Below, piece by piece: positions 53,176 through 62,080 of a stretch of 64,000 nucleotides of DNA. The first letter of the stretch is position 1. Each line of letters begins with the position of its first letter. The notes under the pieces are model-generated. The model did not search any database. It was not told where the DNA came from and saw only the letters and a list, made by a program, of their open reading frames with translations. The translations under genes and the position numbers were made by a program. The DNA is from an uncultured Opitutia bacterium (lineage in GTDB: Bacteria; Verrucomicrobiota; Verrucomicrobiia; Opitutales; Opitutaceae), in assembly GCA_903877135.1 (NCBI GenBank), contig CAIRCN010000082.1, positions 1-64,000 of the forward strand, given 5' to 3'.

Positions 53176-55308
53176 ATGCAACTCTCCGCCTCCATTTTTC
53201 CTCTCGATCCCGCCACCGCAATGGCGACTCCGCCCACGGTGACTGGAGCGTCCACCGCCGCTCCCGCGCCCAGTCTCTTTGGGGAACTGCTCCTGGCTCA
53301 GTCGGGCGAAATTGCGGGTCCATTCTCCAACGCGCCGCTTTGCCTGCACAGCGGCCCGGCTCCTGTGCCTTCGGACCGCGCCGCGACGATTTCGAATGCC
53401 GCTGTCCTCGGAAACGCGGTGGCCGGCTGGCTTTCGCCTGCGCAGGCCAATTTGGCGCCACCAATTCCGGTGCCCGCGGGTAGTGAGGTTCTTGGCTCGG
53501 GCGATCTCGCTTCAACCGAATCGACTTCCGCGACCGCCGCCAAGGTAGAATCTATGGGCGGTAGTTTCTTTGGCATCATGCCGACGAGTTTCATGCGTGG
53601 CGGCTGCGGCCGCGTTCCCCTCGACCAAAATGCGTCGAACGATGAAGCAACGGGGCGAAACCCGTCACCGGCGCCTGTGTCAGCAGGGCAAGTCTGCGCC
53701 GCCCCGGTTGCCCCAGTGGAATTGTCCAGCACTGCCAGCGCCGCGACGGATTTTCTGTCGGCGAAGAGCGCCGGTGGAGCTGACACCACGGCAAGCCGCT
53801 GCGCCAGCAAGGCTCCCGCCCGGTGCACATCGATGGGTGACGGCAAGAACCCGAGCTCCACTGGAGTGACGGTGTCGCGAGCCAAGGCAGGACGCGAGGC
53901 TCAAGGCGGTCTGGCCGCTAGCGATTTGTCCAGCCCGACGCTGACCGATCTCCTGCCCGTTGGCCCACAGCCGGCCAACCCCGAGACCGCTGCGGCAATT
54001 TCGGATCATGCTTCGGTCTTCCAGTGTGATCCGACAGTGACCACTGCAGTCGCAGGCGGTCCCGTTTGCATGGAGAAAAAACGCCCGCAGGCTGGCTCGG
54101 TTGCTCTCGCCGCAGCGGGCTTCGCTCCGGTCACGCCTTGGGCTCAAACGGTCTTGGCGGAGCAAAATGCGTCAGCCACCGCCGCAACCCGGCCCACGCT
54201 CGACCAAGCGCCGCTGCTGGCTTCGTTGCCGGCTCTGAACTCGCTACGGGCACCGCTTGTCACAAGTGGAGTCGCAGCGCCATCGCCTGCGGGTATGCCT
54301 TTGATCGGGACGACGGGCGAGGCCGCGGTTCCAGTCGGCGCCGACCTCGCTACCCCCTCGGCACCGCGGGATTACTCGACAGTCGCTTCGCCGCGCCTTG
54401 CCGCCGCTGCACCCGCTTCTCGCGATTTTTCAGCCTCATCACTTACGCTCGGCGATGTCGCCGCTCCGCTAGTGAGCGACGCCGTGCGCTCGAACGAAAC
54501 CACTGTTTCCCCTCCGCGAATTGCGTCCGTGCTCACAGATGTGTCCCGCGTCCTGACCCCCCCGCTCGCCGCCGCGGCAAATTCTGCCGCCGTCGTCGGT
54601 GCAGCGACGAATTCGGGGCGCATCGAGGCAAACTGTGGAGAAAAAAAGATACTATCAACTAACGCGCAGGTAGATGCGGAGAGTACGATCGGCCTTGGCA
54701 CCAACGTTGCTAAAACAAAAGTCTCCATGCCAGCAACACTCAACCCCCATTCACCTGCCGCGGAGTCCGGTGCGACGCGCAGTGTGTCGGTGCCGCAGAC
54801 CTTCGAGGCATTGGTCAGGGAGACGTCGCAGCTTGACGCGCCCGAACCGGTGCAGACTGCCCAGCAGGCTGTTGATCGGGTGCTCACAGTCACGGATCGG
54901 GTTGCCTCAGGGGATCACCGTGCGGTGGAACTCCAGTTCAAGATTTCGGGCGTCGATCTTGCGGTGCATGTCGCCCTGCGCGGCGACACTATCCACACCA
55001 CGTTTCGCACCGACTCGCCAGAACTGCGCTCGGCGCTTGCCCAAGAGTGGCAGACCGTGAACGCCCAGCCTGCCGCGCGCGCGCAACGGCTCGCCGAGCC
55101 GGTTTTCACCGCCTCCTCATCAGGTTCGCAGACAGCATTGCAGGCCGACACCGGCGGCACGCCGCAGCGCGACGCCGGCGCTCGGCCGGAAGCACCTCAG
55201 CCGTTCAACGCGTTGCGCCCAACCTCAGCGGAAGCCTCCAGCACCGCTCCCACAGTTGCAGCGACTCCGTTGGCCGATTCCACCCGACTCCTTCACGCCT
55301 TCGCCTAA
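53176..55308 (+). CDS. fliK: Hook-length control protein FliK
   Basis: This gene encodes 710 aa from ATG 53176 (MQLSASIFPLDPA), which GGAGGG precedes; an in-frame ATG at 53134 is possible. The first ~560 residues are low-complexity Ala/Ser/Thr/Pro sequence, consistent with a flexible molecular ruler. The C-terminal FliK domain (about 570-655) includes RAVELQFKISGVDLAVHVA and TTFRTDSPELRSALAQEW. FliK measures the hook and switches FlhB specificity. The position before flgD/flgE is standard. Length is above average for FliK. Confidence 0.85.
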   Translation: MQLSASIFPLDPATAMATPPTVTGASTAAPAPSLFGELLLAQSGEIAGPFSNAPLCLHSGPAPVPSDRAATISNAAVLGNAVAGWLSPAQANLAPPIPVPAGSEVLGSGDLASTESTSATAAKVESMGGSFFGIMPTSFMRGGCGRVPLDQNASNDEATGRNPSPAPVSAGQVCAAPVAPVELSSTASAATDFLSAKSAGGADTTASRCASKAPARCTSMGDGKNPSSTGVTVSRAKAGREAQGGLAASDLSSPTLTDLLPVGPQPANPETAAAISDHASVFQCDPTVTTAVAGGPVCMEKKRPQAGSVALAAAGFAPVTPWAQTVLAEQNASATAATRPTLDQAPLLASLPALNSLRAPLVTSGVAAPSPAGMPLIGTTGEAAVPVGADLATPSAPRDYSTVASPRLAAAAPASRDFSASSLTLGDVAAPLVSDAVRSNETTVSPPRIASVLTDVSRVLTPPLAAAANSAAVVGAATNSGRIEANCGEKKILSTNAQVDAESTIGLGTNVAKTKVSMPATLNPHSPAAESGATRSVSVPQTFEALVRETSQLDAPEPVQTAQQAVDRVLTVTDRVASGDHRAVELQFKISGVDLAVHVALRGDTIHTTFRTDSPELRSALAQEWQTVNAQPAARAQRLAEPVFTASSSGSQTALQADTGGTPQRDAGARPEAPQPFNALRPTSAEASSTAPTVAATPLADSTRLLHAFA

Positions 55309-55314
55309 AATACC

Positions 55315-55788
55315 ATGCAAGTCACCCCAGTTACTTCACCGACCATTACTGCCGCGACCGCGGCTACCAATCCCACCGCGCCCACGGCCACACCGACCAA
55401 GAGCAGCCTAGGCCAGGCCGATTTTCTGAAACTGCTCTCCCAGCAGTTCCAGCAGCAAGATCCAATGAAACCGATGGATGACACGGCCTTCATCGCCCAA
55501 ATGGCCCAGTTCACCGCTCTCGATCAGTCCACCTCGCTCCTTGCGCAGGTCACGGCGATGAACGCCAAGCAAGATGCGGTGACCGCTAATAGCTACATCG
55601 GTCGTAATGTCACCGTCAACGACGGCAACGGCGGCACGGCCGTCGGCCCAGTGACCGGCGTCGATATGAGCAGTGGTGCCCCGTGCCTCGTTATCGGTGC
55701 CAGCACCTATGCGGTTTCCTCCGTTGTGCGTGTCGAACCGGCCACTCCGGCCGCCGGGACACCGGCGGCGGGCGCCCCAACTCCTTAA
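55315..55788 (+). CDS. flgD: Hook-cap protein FlgD
   Basis: This gene encodes 157 aa. The FlgD signature is present: SLGQADFLKLLSQQFQQQDP and DDTAFIAQMAQFTALDQST. A short beta part (YIGRNVTVNDGNGG) follows, and an Ala/Pro tail ends the protein. It is shorter than the ~220 aa of enteric FlgD, missing most of the Ig-like domain. It forms the scaffold for hook polymerisation. It lies 6 bp after fliK and 40 bp before flgE. Confidence 0.9.
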   Translation: MQVTPVTSPTITAATAATNPTAPTATPTKSSLGQADFLKLLSQQFQQQDPMKPMDDTAFIAQMAQFTALDQSTSLLAQVTAMNAKQDAVTANSYIGRNVTVNDGNGGTAVGPVTGVDMSSGAPCLVIGASTYAVSSVVRVEPATPAAGTPAAGAPTP

Positions 55789-55828
55789 CTTTCCCAATCC
55801 GTCCCTAACCTCAAACCCACTAACACTC

Positions 55829-56629
55829 ATGGCACTCATCGGCACACTCACCTCGGGCGTCAGCGCGCTGCGCACCTTCAGCAAGGGCCTCGAACTCATC
55901 GGCAACAACATCGCCAACATTGACACGACGGCCTACAAGTCCTCCTCGGCAAGCTACACCGACTCGTTCAGCAACACGCTTCGCGCTGCTTCTGCAGCCG
56001 GCGGCGATGCTGCCGTTCAGGTCGGCACTGGCGTGCAGGTTTCGGGCATCAACACCAATTTCACTCAGGGCTCGCTCTCCAGCACGGGCGTCATTACGGA
56101 CCTTGGGGTCTCCGGCCAAGGCTACTTTGTCGTGCAGGATGGCAACGGGGTCAACTATGCAACGCGCGACGGCTCGTTCAATTTAGATTCGGGCGGCAAT
56201 CTGGTGAACGCCAAGGGCTACAACGTGCTGGATTCCACCGGCACGAAGATCACGGTCGCCAATTATAGTCAGGCAGCCTCCGTCAGCATCAGCAGCGATG
56301 GCACGGTGACGGCATTCGATTCCAGTGGCAAGGCCACGGCCACGCAGAAAGTCGGTCTACTCACGATTCCGGACGAGACGAAGCTGATGAAGCAAGGTGG
56401 CAGCCTCTACGATTTCTCGGCCACAGGAGCAGTGGTCACCGATATTTCTACGGCTAGCACTGGTGGCCATGGCACAATCCAGTCTGGCACGCTTGAACTC
56501 TCCAATGTCGACTTAACTGAGCAGTTTTCCAACCTGATTACCACGCAACGCAGCTTTCAGGCCGGCTCCCGCCTGATCACGGTTTCCGACACCGTGCTCG
56601 AAGATGTCGTCAACCTGAAGCGCAGCTGA
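55829..56629 (+). CDS. flgE: Flagellar hook protein FlgE (short form)
   Basis: This gene encodes 266 aa from ATG 55829; the frame upstream to 55673 overlaps flgD and is not used. N-terminal TSGVSALRTFSKGLELIGNN and NIANIDTTAYKSS and C-terminal SNVDLTEQFSNLITTQRSFQ are classical hook/rod signatures, with VSGQGYFVVQDGNG between. FlgE forms the hook; at 266 aa it is short, near FlgF/FlgG size. The flgD-flgE order favours the hook assignment, but a FlgF-like subunit cannot be excluded. Confidence 0.82.
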   Translation: MALIGTLTSGVSALRTFSKGLELIGNNIANIDTTAYKSSSASYTDSFSNTLRAASAAGGDAAVQVGTGVQVSGINTNFTQGSLSSTGVITDLGVSGQGYFVVQDGNGVNYATRDGSFNLDSGGNLVNAKGYNVLDSTGTKITVANYSQAASVSISSDGTVTAFDSSGKATATQKVGLLTIPDETKLMKQGGSLYDFSATGAVVTDISTASTGGHGTIQSGTLELSNVDLTEQFSNLITTQRSFQAGSRLITVSDTVLEDVVNLKRS

Positions 56630-56639
56630 GGATTTCGCC

Positions 56640-57251
56640 ATGGCCGCCACCAAACCCTCCACTCCGGCTGCAACGACCACAGCACCCGCGGCGGCTGCTT
56701 CCGCCTCCGGTTCTGCGAGCTCACCGGCACCTGCACCCGTTGCCGTGGGCGGAGGACTTAAGTCTTGGATCCCGACGATCCTTGCCTTGGTGCTGGCTCC
56801 TGTTTGCACCTGGGCCGTGGGAGAGTTCGTGCTCATCCCACGCCTGCAGAAAAAACTGTCGGCACCGACGGTCGCAGATGCCACCGTTAGCCCGGCCGAA
56901 GGCGCTTCCGAAAAAGAGAGCAAGGAAGGCAAGGGAGGCAAGGAGGGTGCGCCCAACTACGAGTTCCAGAACGTCGTCGTCAATCTCGCCGGCACGATGG
57001 GCACGCGTTATCTCAAGACCAGCTTCCTGGTGACCGGTGCGACCGAGGCCAATATCAAATCTGTCTTCGAGGCCAACAAGCCGCGACTGACCGATGTCAC
57101 CCTCAACGTCCTCTCGTCGCTGTCGCTGGCTGACTTGGAGGAGCCCGGAGCGAAGAATGTGCTGCGAGAAAAACTCGTTACGGCCTACAATCAGGCCCTA
57201 GGGCACAAGGTCGCCGAGCAGGTCTATTTCTCCGACTTCGTGGTGCAGTGA
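56640..57251 (+). CDS. fliL: Basal body-associated protein FliL
   Basis: This gene encodes 203 aa. A low-complexity Ala/Pro/Ser N-terminus precedes one membrane helix at about 41-62 (WIPTILALVLAPVCTWAVG), then a charged linker (Glu/Lys/Gly) and the periplasmic FliL domain (NVVVNLAGTMGTRYLKTSFL, LREKLVTAYNQALGHKVAEQ). FliL surrounds the stator and supports torque. Its stop overlaps the fliM start by one base. Confidence 0.88.
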   Translation: MAATKPSTPAATTTAPAAAASASGSASSPAPAPVAVGGGLKSWIPTILALVLAPVCTWAVGEFVLIPRLQKKLSAPTVADATVSPAEGASEKESKEGKGGKEGAPNYEFQNVVVNLAGTMGTRYLKTSFLVTGATEANIKSVFEANKPRLTDVTLNVLSSLSLADLEEPGAKNVLREKLVTAYNQALGHKVAEQVYFSDFVVQ

Positions 57252-58309
57252 TGGCCGACGACACCTCCATCATTGCGGGCAGCATTCTCGATCAATCCGA
57301 GATCGATCGGCTGTTGGCGCAGGAGACGGCGGCCCCGGTTGCCAAGCAGTTCTTGATCCGCCCCGAGGGCTCCCGAACCTCGTCCTCTGGCGATGCCAAG
57401 GTCGAGGCCTTCGACTTCCGCAACCCGGCGTTTCTGTCCGAGGTCGAGTTGCGCCGGCTACGCCTGTTGCACGAAGATTTTATCCGCTATCTCTCGGCGC
57501 GGCTGTCGCTCTATCTGCGCATGGAGTTCGGTCTGAAAATGGCCCGGCTTACCACCTCCACCTATTCAAAGTTCACAGAGTCGCTGCCGAATCCCACCCA
57601 CCTCTGCCTGTTCAAGGTGGAGCCGCTCGTCGGCGCCGGCATCCTCGACGTTAATCCGCGCCTAGCGCTCACCATCGCCGACCGCCTGCTGGGTGGCCGT
57701 GGCCACTCGGTCAAGGCCGAGCGCTACCTGACGGAAATCGAAATTGCCCTGCTTGAAGACGTGATTCACATCGTGCTCGAGGAGTGGTGCGGACAGTGGA
57801 AAAGCGATCAAGAGCTGCGACCCTTCATCATCGGCCACGAGAACAACGGCCGCTTCCTCCAGACTTCACCCAAAGACGCGATCGTCCTCATCCTCACGCT
57901 CGAGGCGAATTTCGGCGACTGCTCCGAACAGCTCCAGATTGGGGTGCCCTACTATACAATCGAGCCGGTGGTGAAGAAAATGCAGGTGCGCCGCCAGAAG
58001 GACACCGCCTCGTCCCACACCGAAAAGCGCGCCGCCTGGCATCCGGCCTACGAGCGGATCAAGGTGCCAGTGCGTGCAGAGTGGAACGTCTTCGACCTCA
58101 CCGTGCGCGAGATCACCAGTCTGCGCGTGGGCGACGTGGTCGAACTGCCCGCCTCAATCTTTCAGGAAACCCACGTGCTGCTAAACGGCACACCCAAATT
58201 CGCCGGCACCGTTGGGCTCGATTCCGACCGTGTCGCCGTGCAACTCACCCGCCGCCTTCCCGCCGAGGAAACGGCCCAAGCCAAATCCGATGGAAGAAAA
58301 AACCCTTGA
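57251..58309 (+). CDS. fliM: Motor switch protein FliM
   Basis: This gene encodes 352 aa from ATG 57251, which overlaps the fliL stop (TGATG). The N-terminal CheY-P binding peptide is intact (SILDQSEIDRLLAQE, residues 11-25). The middle CheC-like domain binds FliG (LRLLHEDFIRYLSARLSLYL, GGRGHSVKAERYLTEIE), and the C-terminal SpoA domain pairs with FliN (VRAEWNVFDLTVREITSLRV). It changes motor direction on CheY-P binding. The end overlaps fliN by 20 bp. Confidence 0.95.
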   Translation: MADDTSIIAGSILDQSEIDRLLAQETAAPVAKQFLIRPEGSRTSSSGDAKVEAFDFRNPAFLSEVELRRLRLLHEDFIRYLSARLSLYLRMEFGLKMARLTTSTYSKFTESLPNPTHLCLFKVEPLVGAGILDVNPRLALTIADRLLGGRGHSVKAERYLTEIEIALLEDVIHIVLEEWCGQWKSDQELRPFIIGHENNGRFLQTSPKDAIVLILTLEANFGDCSEQLQIGVPYYTIEPVVKKMQVRRQKDTASSHTEKRAAWHPAYERIKVPVRAEWNVFDLTVREITSLRVGDVVELPASIFQETHVLLNGTPKFAGTVGLDSDRVAVQLTRRLPAEETAQAKSDGRKNP

Positions 58310-58541
58310 TATCGTGCTCGACGTAAAGGTGAAGGTCACCGTGCAGTTGGGCTCCGTCCACCTCCCCATGCGCGAGGTGCTCGAACTCGCCGCCGGTTCG
58401 GTCGTGCAGCTTATGCAGCACGCCAGCGACCCGGTCGGCCTCTACGTCAACGACAAGCTCGTTGCCTACGGTGAAGTCGTCGTAGTGGAGGATAATTTTG
58501 GCATCAAAATCACCGAGCTCGTCGGTAGCGTCAAACCATGA
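58290..58541 (+). CDS. fliN: Motor switch protein FliN
   Basis: This gene encodes 83 aa from ATG 58290, overlapping fliM by 20 bp. Almost the whole protein is the SpoA domain: TLDIVLDVKVKVTVQLGSVH, REVLELAAGSVVQLMQHASD, YGEVVVVEDNFGIKITEL. FliN forms the bottom of the C ring and helps dock export complexes. It is a short, single-domain form, lacking a CheC extension. It overlaps fliO by 4 bp. Confidence 0.94.
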   Translation: MEEKTLDIVLDVKVKVTVQLGSVHLPMREVLELAAGSVVQLMQHASDPVGLYVNDKLVAYGEVVVVEDNFGIKITELVGSVKP

Positions 58542-58951
58542 GCTGGGGCGCCCGCATTCGCTGGCTAACTGCGACGCTGGCTGCGGTCCTGTTCACTCTG
58601 GCCGCCGTGGCCGGTCCGACCACCGAGAGCCAGATTATCGTCCCAGTGCACACGGTGAAATCCGCCGCACCCGCGGGTGGTGGCGATGGCTCGGGGCTGC
58701 TCACCGCGGTGGCGGTGCTCGTGCTGGCCGGCGCCGGTGGCTGGCTGCTGTGGCACCGACGCAGTGGGTTGGGAGTGAGCCGCGCGCCACGACAGCTCGC
58801 CATTGATGAAACCCGCTCGCTCGGCAACCGGCAGTATCTTGTAGTTGCATCCTATCGGGATAAAAAATACCTCCTTGGCGTCTGCCCCGGCCGCATCGAC
58901 TTGCTCGCCCCGCTGCAGGAATCGGGTGCCGCGGAGGAACCGCATCCATGA
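58538..58951 (+). CDS. fliO: Flagellar export assembly protein FliO
   Basis: This gene encodes 137 aa. It has a signal-like N-terminal helix (about 8-24) and one clear membrane helix (about 52-71, LLTAVAVLVLAGAGGWLLW), followed by the FliO cytoplasmic part (LAIDETRSLGNRQYLVVASY, YLLGVCPGRIDLL). FliO stabilises FliP during gate assembly. Identified by the fliN-O-P context and the conserved LGNRQYLVV-type motif. It overlaps fliN and fliP by 4 bp each. Confidence 0.8.
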   Translation: MSWGARIRWLTATLAAVLFTLAAVAGPTTESQIIVPVHTVKSAAPAGGGDGSGLLTAVAVLVLAGAGGWLLWHRRSGLGVSRAPRQLAIDETRSLGNRQYLVVASYRDKKYLLGVCPGRIDLLAPLQESGAAEEPHP

Positions 58952-59760
58952 ACGGTCTTCGGTCACTATGCCGGCTGCTTCCCCTGCTGCTCGTGCTTGC
59001 AGGAAGTTTCGCTCCTGCCGTCTCGGCACGAAATGCCCCGCCGACGGTCGCGCCTGCCCCAGCGGCTGTCCCTGCGACAAAGACCGATCCCTTTCGCCTC
59101 AACATCGGCTTGGAGGGCACAGGCCGCCCCGGCGATGTCAGCGTGGCGGTGCAGATCGTGATTGTGATGACGCTGCTCTCGGTGGCGCCCTCGATCGTGC
59201 TGCTGATGACGAGCTTCACGCGCATCGTGATCGTGCTCGGCTTTGTGCGCACCGCCCTTGGCACCCCCAGCGCGCCCTCAAACCAGATTATCGTAGGACT
59301 CTCGCTGTTTCTGACCTTCTTCCTCATGGGACCGGTGTTTGACCGTGTGCAGAAGGAGGCCCTAAACCCGTATTTGGATGGCAAGCTTACCTCGGCCCAG
59401 GCGCTCGACCAGGCGTCGCTCCCGTTGAAGGATTTCATGCTCAAGCAGGCGCGCACACGTGATCTGGAATATTTCCTCGAACTCGGCGGCTACGGACCGA
59501 CGGCGGTGAAAGACCTGCCGATGCGCGTGGTCATCCCGGCCTTTGTGATCAGCGAACTGCAGACGGCGTTTCAGATGGGCTTCCTCCTTTTTCTGCCGTT
59601 CCTCGTGATCGATTTTCTGGTGTCGTCGGTGTTGATGGCGCTCGGCATGATGATGATGCCGCCGACGGTAGTGGCACTACCGCTCAAGCTGCTGCTGTTC
59701 GTGCTAGTTGATGGCTGGCACCTCGTCGTGAAGTCGCTGGTGCAGAGTTTTGTAACCTGA
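58948..59760 (+). CDS. fliP: Export gate protein FliP
   Basis: This gene encodes 270 aa. A cleavable signal peptide (about 1-26) and a Pro/Ala linker precede the FliP core: VVIVMTLLSVAPSIVLLMTS FTR-type helix, followed by VLGFVRTALGTPSAPSNQII, GLSLFLTFFLMGPVF, and the C-terminal SELQTAFQMGFLLFLPFLVI with MALGMMMMPP. Five FliP subunits form the export gate with FliQ and FliR. The sequence looks complete. Confidence 0.96.
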   Translation: MNGLRSLCRLLPLLLVLAGSFAPAVSARNAPPTVAPAPAAVPATKTDPFRLNIGLEGTGRPGDVSVAVQIVIVMTLLSVAPSIVLLMTSFTRIVIVLGFVRTALGTPSAPSNQIIVGLSLFLTFFLMGPVFDRVQKEALNPYLDGKLTSAQALDQASLPLKDFMLKQARTRDLEYFLELGGYGPTAVKDLPMRVVIPAFVISELQTAFQMGFLLFLPFLVIDFLVSSVLMALGMMMMPPTVVALPLKLLLFVLVDGWHLVVKSLVQSFVT

Positions 59761-59779
59761 ACCCCGCCGGACATTCGCG

Positions 59780-60049
59780 ATGAATCCGGAACTGGCGATT
59801 GATCTCTTTAAGACGACCGTGGTGTTCGCGCTCTACATCGTTGCGCCGTTTCTGGGAGTGATGTTGGTGATCGGCCTGCTCGCGAGCCTGTTTCAGTCCG
59901 TCACGAGCATGCAGGAACAGACGCTGACTTTCGTGCCGAAACTTGTGGCACTGGCCGCGCTGCTACTCGTGCTCACGCCTTGGCTGCTGCGTTCGCTCTC
60001 GGAATTTGCGATCACGATGGTCACGCGCATGGGCACGCTAGGCCACTGA
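59780..60049 (+). CDS. fliQ: Export gate protein FliQ
   Basis: This gene encodes 89 aa, the usual length, with two membrane helices (about 14-38 and 52-74). [20 protein letters not shown] is the FliQ signature between them. It lies 19 bp after fliP and 19 bp before fliR. It forms the outer part of the FliPQR gate. Confidence 0.95.
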   Translation: MNPELAIDLFKTTVVFALYIVAPFLGVMLVIGLLASLFQSVTSMQEQTLTFVPKLVALAALLLVLTPWLLRSLSEFAITMVTRMGTLGH

Positions 60050-60068
60050 ACTCCGCCCCGCTGCCGCG

Positions 60069-60821
60069 ATGAGCCTGGCCTACCTGCTAACATGGATGAT
60101 GGTGTTGCTGCGTTCGCTTGGCGTCATCCTGCAACTGCCCGTGGTAGCGGGGCACCCGCTGCCCGTGACGGTGCGCGTTGGCATCTGCGTGTGTCTGGCG
60201 ACGTTGCTGGCGGGCATCGTGCCAGCGGGACCTGTGCCGGCTTCGCTCTGGGCCCTCGCGTTTGCCACGGGTGGGGAAGTCCTGTTGGGACTAGCGATGG
60301 GATTCGTCGCGCGTATGGCGTTTTCAGCGGTCGAAATGGCCGGTCGCATAATGACCTCGGAGATCGGCCTGACGGCCTCTTCGGGCATGGGTGTGCCCGA
60401 GCCTTCGAGCGAGCCGCTCGCTGCGCTGCTGTCCACTTTTGCGATCGTGCTGTTTTTCCTGTTTGGCGGGCACCTGATGATGATCAGCGCCTTGGCCCGG
60501 AGCTTCAGCCTCGCGGCGGCCGGCCAGGCGGCGCTCGGCCCGGGCGCAGGTGATTCCCTGATCCGCGCCACGGGCCATCTCATTGAACTCGGCCTGCGCA
60601 TTGCTGCGCCGTTCATCGCGATGAATTTCCTCATCACGCTCGCCTTCTCCGTACTGGGCCGGGCCGTGCCAAAAATGAGCGTGTTTGTGATTAGCTTTTC
60701 GATGCGCATCATCGCGGGTTTCACCCTATTGGGGGCGTCCGGCGCGCTGATCGCGCGGTATCTTTATTCTGAGTTCGATCAAACTCCGGTGCGCATGCTC
60801 CAGATTATGATCCGGCATTGA
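60069..60821 (+). CDS. fliR: Export gate protein FliR
   Basis: This gene encodes 250 aa with about six membrane helices. FliR landmarks: [60 protein letters not shown]. One FliR subunit completes the gate. It ends the operon that starts at flgB; its stop is 3 bp before the palindromic element of the next promoter. Confidence 0.95.
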   Translation: MSLAYLLTWMMVLLRSLGVILQLPVVAGHPLPVTVRVGICVCLATLLAGIVPAGPVPASLWALAFATGGEVLLGLAMGFVARMAFSAVEMAGRIMTSEIGLTASSGMGVPEPSSEPLAALLSTFAIVLFFLFGGHLMMISALARSFSLAAAGQAALGPGAGDSLIRATGHLIELGLRIAAPFIAMNFLITLAFSVLGRAVPKMSVFVISFSMRIIAGFTLLGASGALIARYLYSEFDQTPVRMLQIMIRH

Positions 60822-60824
60822 GAA

Positions 60825-60839
60825 CGGCAAATTTTGCCG
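60825..60839 (+). promoter_or_regulatory. Palindromic upstream element of the flhB promoter (candidate enhancer)
   Basis: The same 15-mer as at 46080-46094 (CGGCAAATTTTGCCG), centred 138 bp before the predicted flhB transcription start, compared with 129 bp at flgB. The 9-bp difference is close to one helix turn, so both sites face the polymerase alike. Confidence 0.65.
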
Positions 60840-60943
60840 CCGCGCGAAGGGGTTTTTGATAATGTTTTAGACAGTCAAGTCCGTGCGGGCTTTAAAAGTT
60901 TAATGCCTTGGTTATTAATGATTAAAAATATGTAAAAGCCCTC

Positions 60944-60959
60944 TGGCATTGGCATTGCT
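60944..60959 (+). promoter_or_regulatory. Sigma-54 promoter of the flhBA operon
   Basis: TGGCATTGGCATTGCT matches the sigma-54 layout with GG and GC at exact spacing (TGGCA and TTGCT). Expected start is near 60970, four bases before ATG 60974. The DNA between it and the upstream palindrome is AT-rich, which would help bending. Confidence 0.8.
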
Positions 60960-60973
60960 TAATAGCCGTGCCC

Positions 60974-62077
60974 ATGGCCGAAACCGACAACGACCAAAAA
61001 ACCGAACAGGCGACGGAGAAGCGTCTATCCGAGGCCATGGAGCGCGGTCAGTTTGCGAAGTCGCCCGAGCTGCAGATTTTATTTTTGCTAGGCGCAGCGC
61101 TCGGTGCGCTGGCGCTGACGACACAGTCAGCCTCGCGTGATGTCGCCGAATATGCGGTGTCGATTTTCAGCCGTTATGCGGTCACGCCCGTTTCTCTGAG
61201 CACGGTGCCGACGGAGCTCTGCGAAATGATGTTTGCGAGTGGCCGGGCGCTCGTGCCGATCCTCCTGGCCTGTGTGGGCGCGGCCTTGCTGGTGGGCGGC
61301 GTTCAAAGCGGCTTCCGTCTTTCGTCCGAGGCCCTCGGGGTGAAGTTTGAAAATCTCGACCTAGCCAAAGGATTTCAGCGGGTATTTTCCAAGGCAGCCT
61401 TGGTGAGGGCGGGACTGGATGGCCTCAAGCTTATCGCTATCGGTAGCGCGCTCTACCTAGGGGCCCGGAGCCTAATGTTCGACCCGCTGTTCAGTGCGCC
61501 GGTGGAGGCGGCTTATCTCGGCGTTTTTCTCGGCAACGCCACGTTCATTTTTCTCACTCGGGTGCTGTTCGCTCTCGGGGTAATCGCTGCGATCGGTTAC
61601 GGTTACGAAAAATTCAAGACTTCGCGCGAACTCATGATGTCCCGTGAGGAAGTGAAGGAGGAGCGCAAGAACGCGGAAGGCAGCGCGCAGGTCAAATCAG
61701 CCCTCCGCCGCATGGCCCGCCGGCTCGTCCTTAAGCAGATGCTCTCGGCGGTCGCCACGGCCGATGTGATCGTGACGAACCCGACGCACTACGCCGTCGC
61801 GCTGAAGTACGAACGCGGCAAGGACAAGGCGCCCGTCGTCCTCGCCAAGGGCGAAAATCGTTTTGCCCAGCGCATCAAGGCCCTTGCCGCTGAGCACGGC
61901 GTGCCCATGGTCGAGAACAAATCCGTCGCCCGGCTCCTATTTGCCATGGGCAAAGTAGGGGAAACGATCCCCGCCGAACTGTATCAGACCGTGGCTGAGA
62001 TCCTCGCTGTGGTCTACCGCACGCACCGCTACTATTTCCACCGGCTGAAGTCGCGCCGGCTCGAATCCGCCGTCTGA
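60974..62077 (+). CDS. flhB: Export switch protein FlhB
   Basis: This gene encodes 367 aa from ATG 60974; a GTG at 60968 lies before the predicted transcription start. The N-terminus has the conserved KTEQATEKRLSEAMERGQ, four membrane helices follow, and the autocleavage site NPTH is at 269-272 (VTNPTHYAVALKYE). FlhB cleaves itself between Asn and Pro and, on a FliK signal, switches export from hook to filament proteins. It is followed after 3 bp by flhA. Confidence 0.96.
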   Translation: MAETDNDQKTEQATEKRLSEAMERGQFAKSPELQILFLLGAALGALALTTQSASRDVAEYAVSIFSRYAVTPVSLSTVPTELCEMMFASGRALVPILLACVGAALLVGGVQSGFRLSSEALGVKFENLDLAKGFQRVFSKAALVRAGLDGLKLIAIGSALYLGARSLMFDPLFSAPVEAAYLGVFLGNATFIFLTRVLFALGVIAAIGYGYEKFKTSRELMMSREEVKEERKNAEGSAQVKSALRRMARRLVLKQMLSAVATADVIVTNPTHYAVALKYERGKDKAPVVLAKGENRFAQRIKALAAEHGVPMVENKSVARLLFAMGKVGETIPAELYQTVAEILAVVYRTHRYYFHRLKSRRLESAV

Positions 62078-62080
62078 TCC

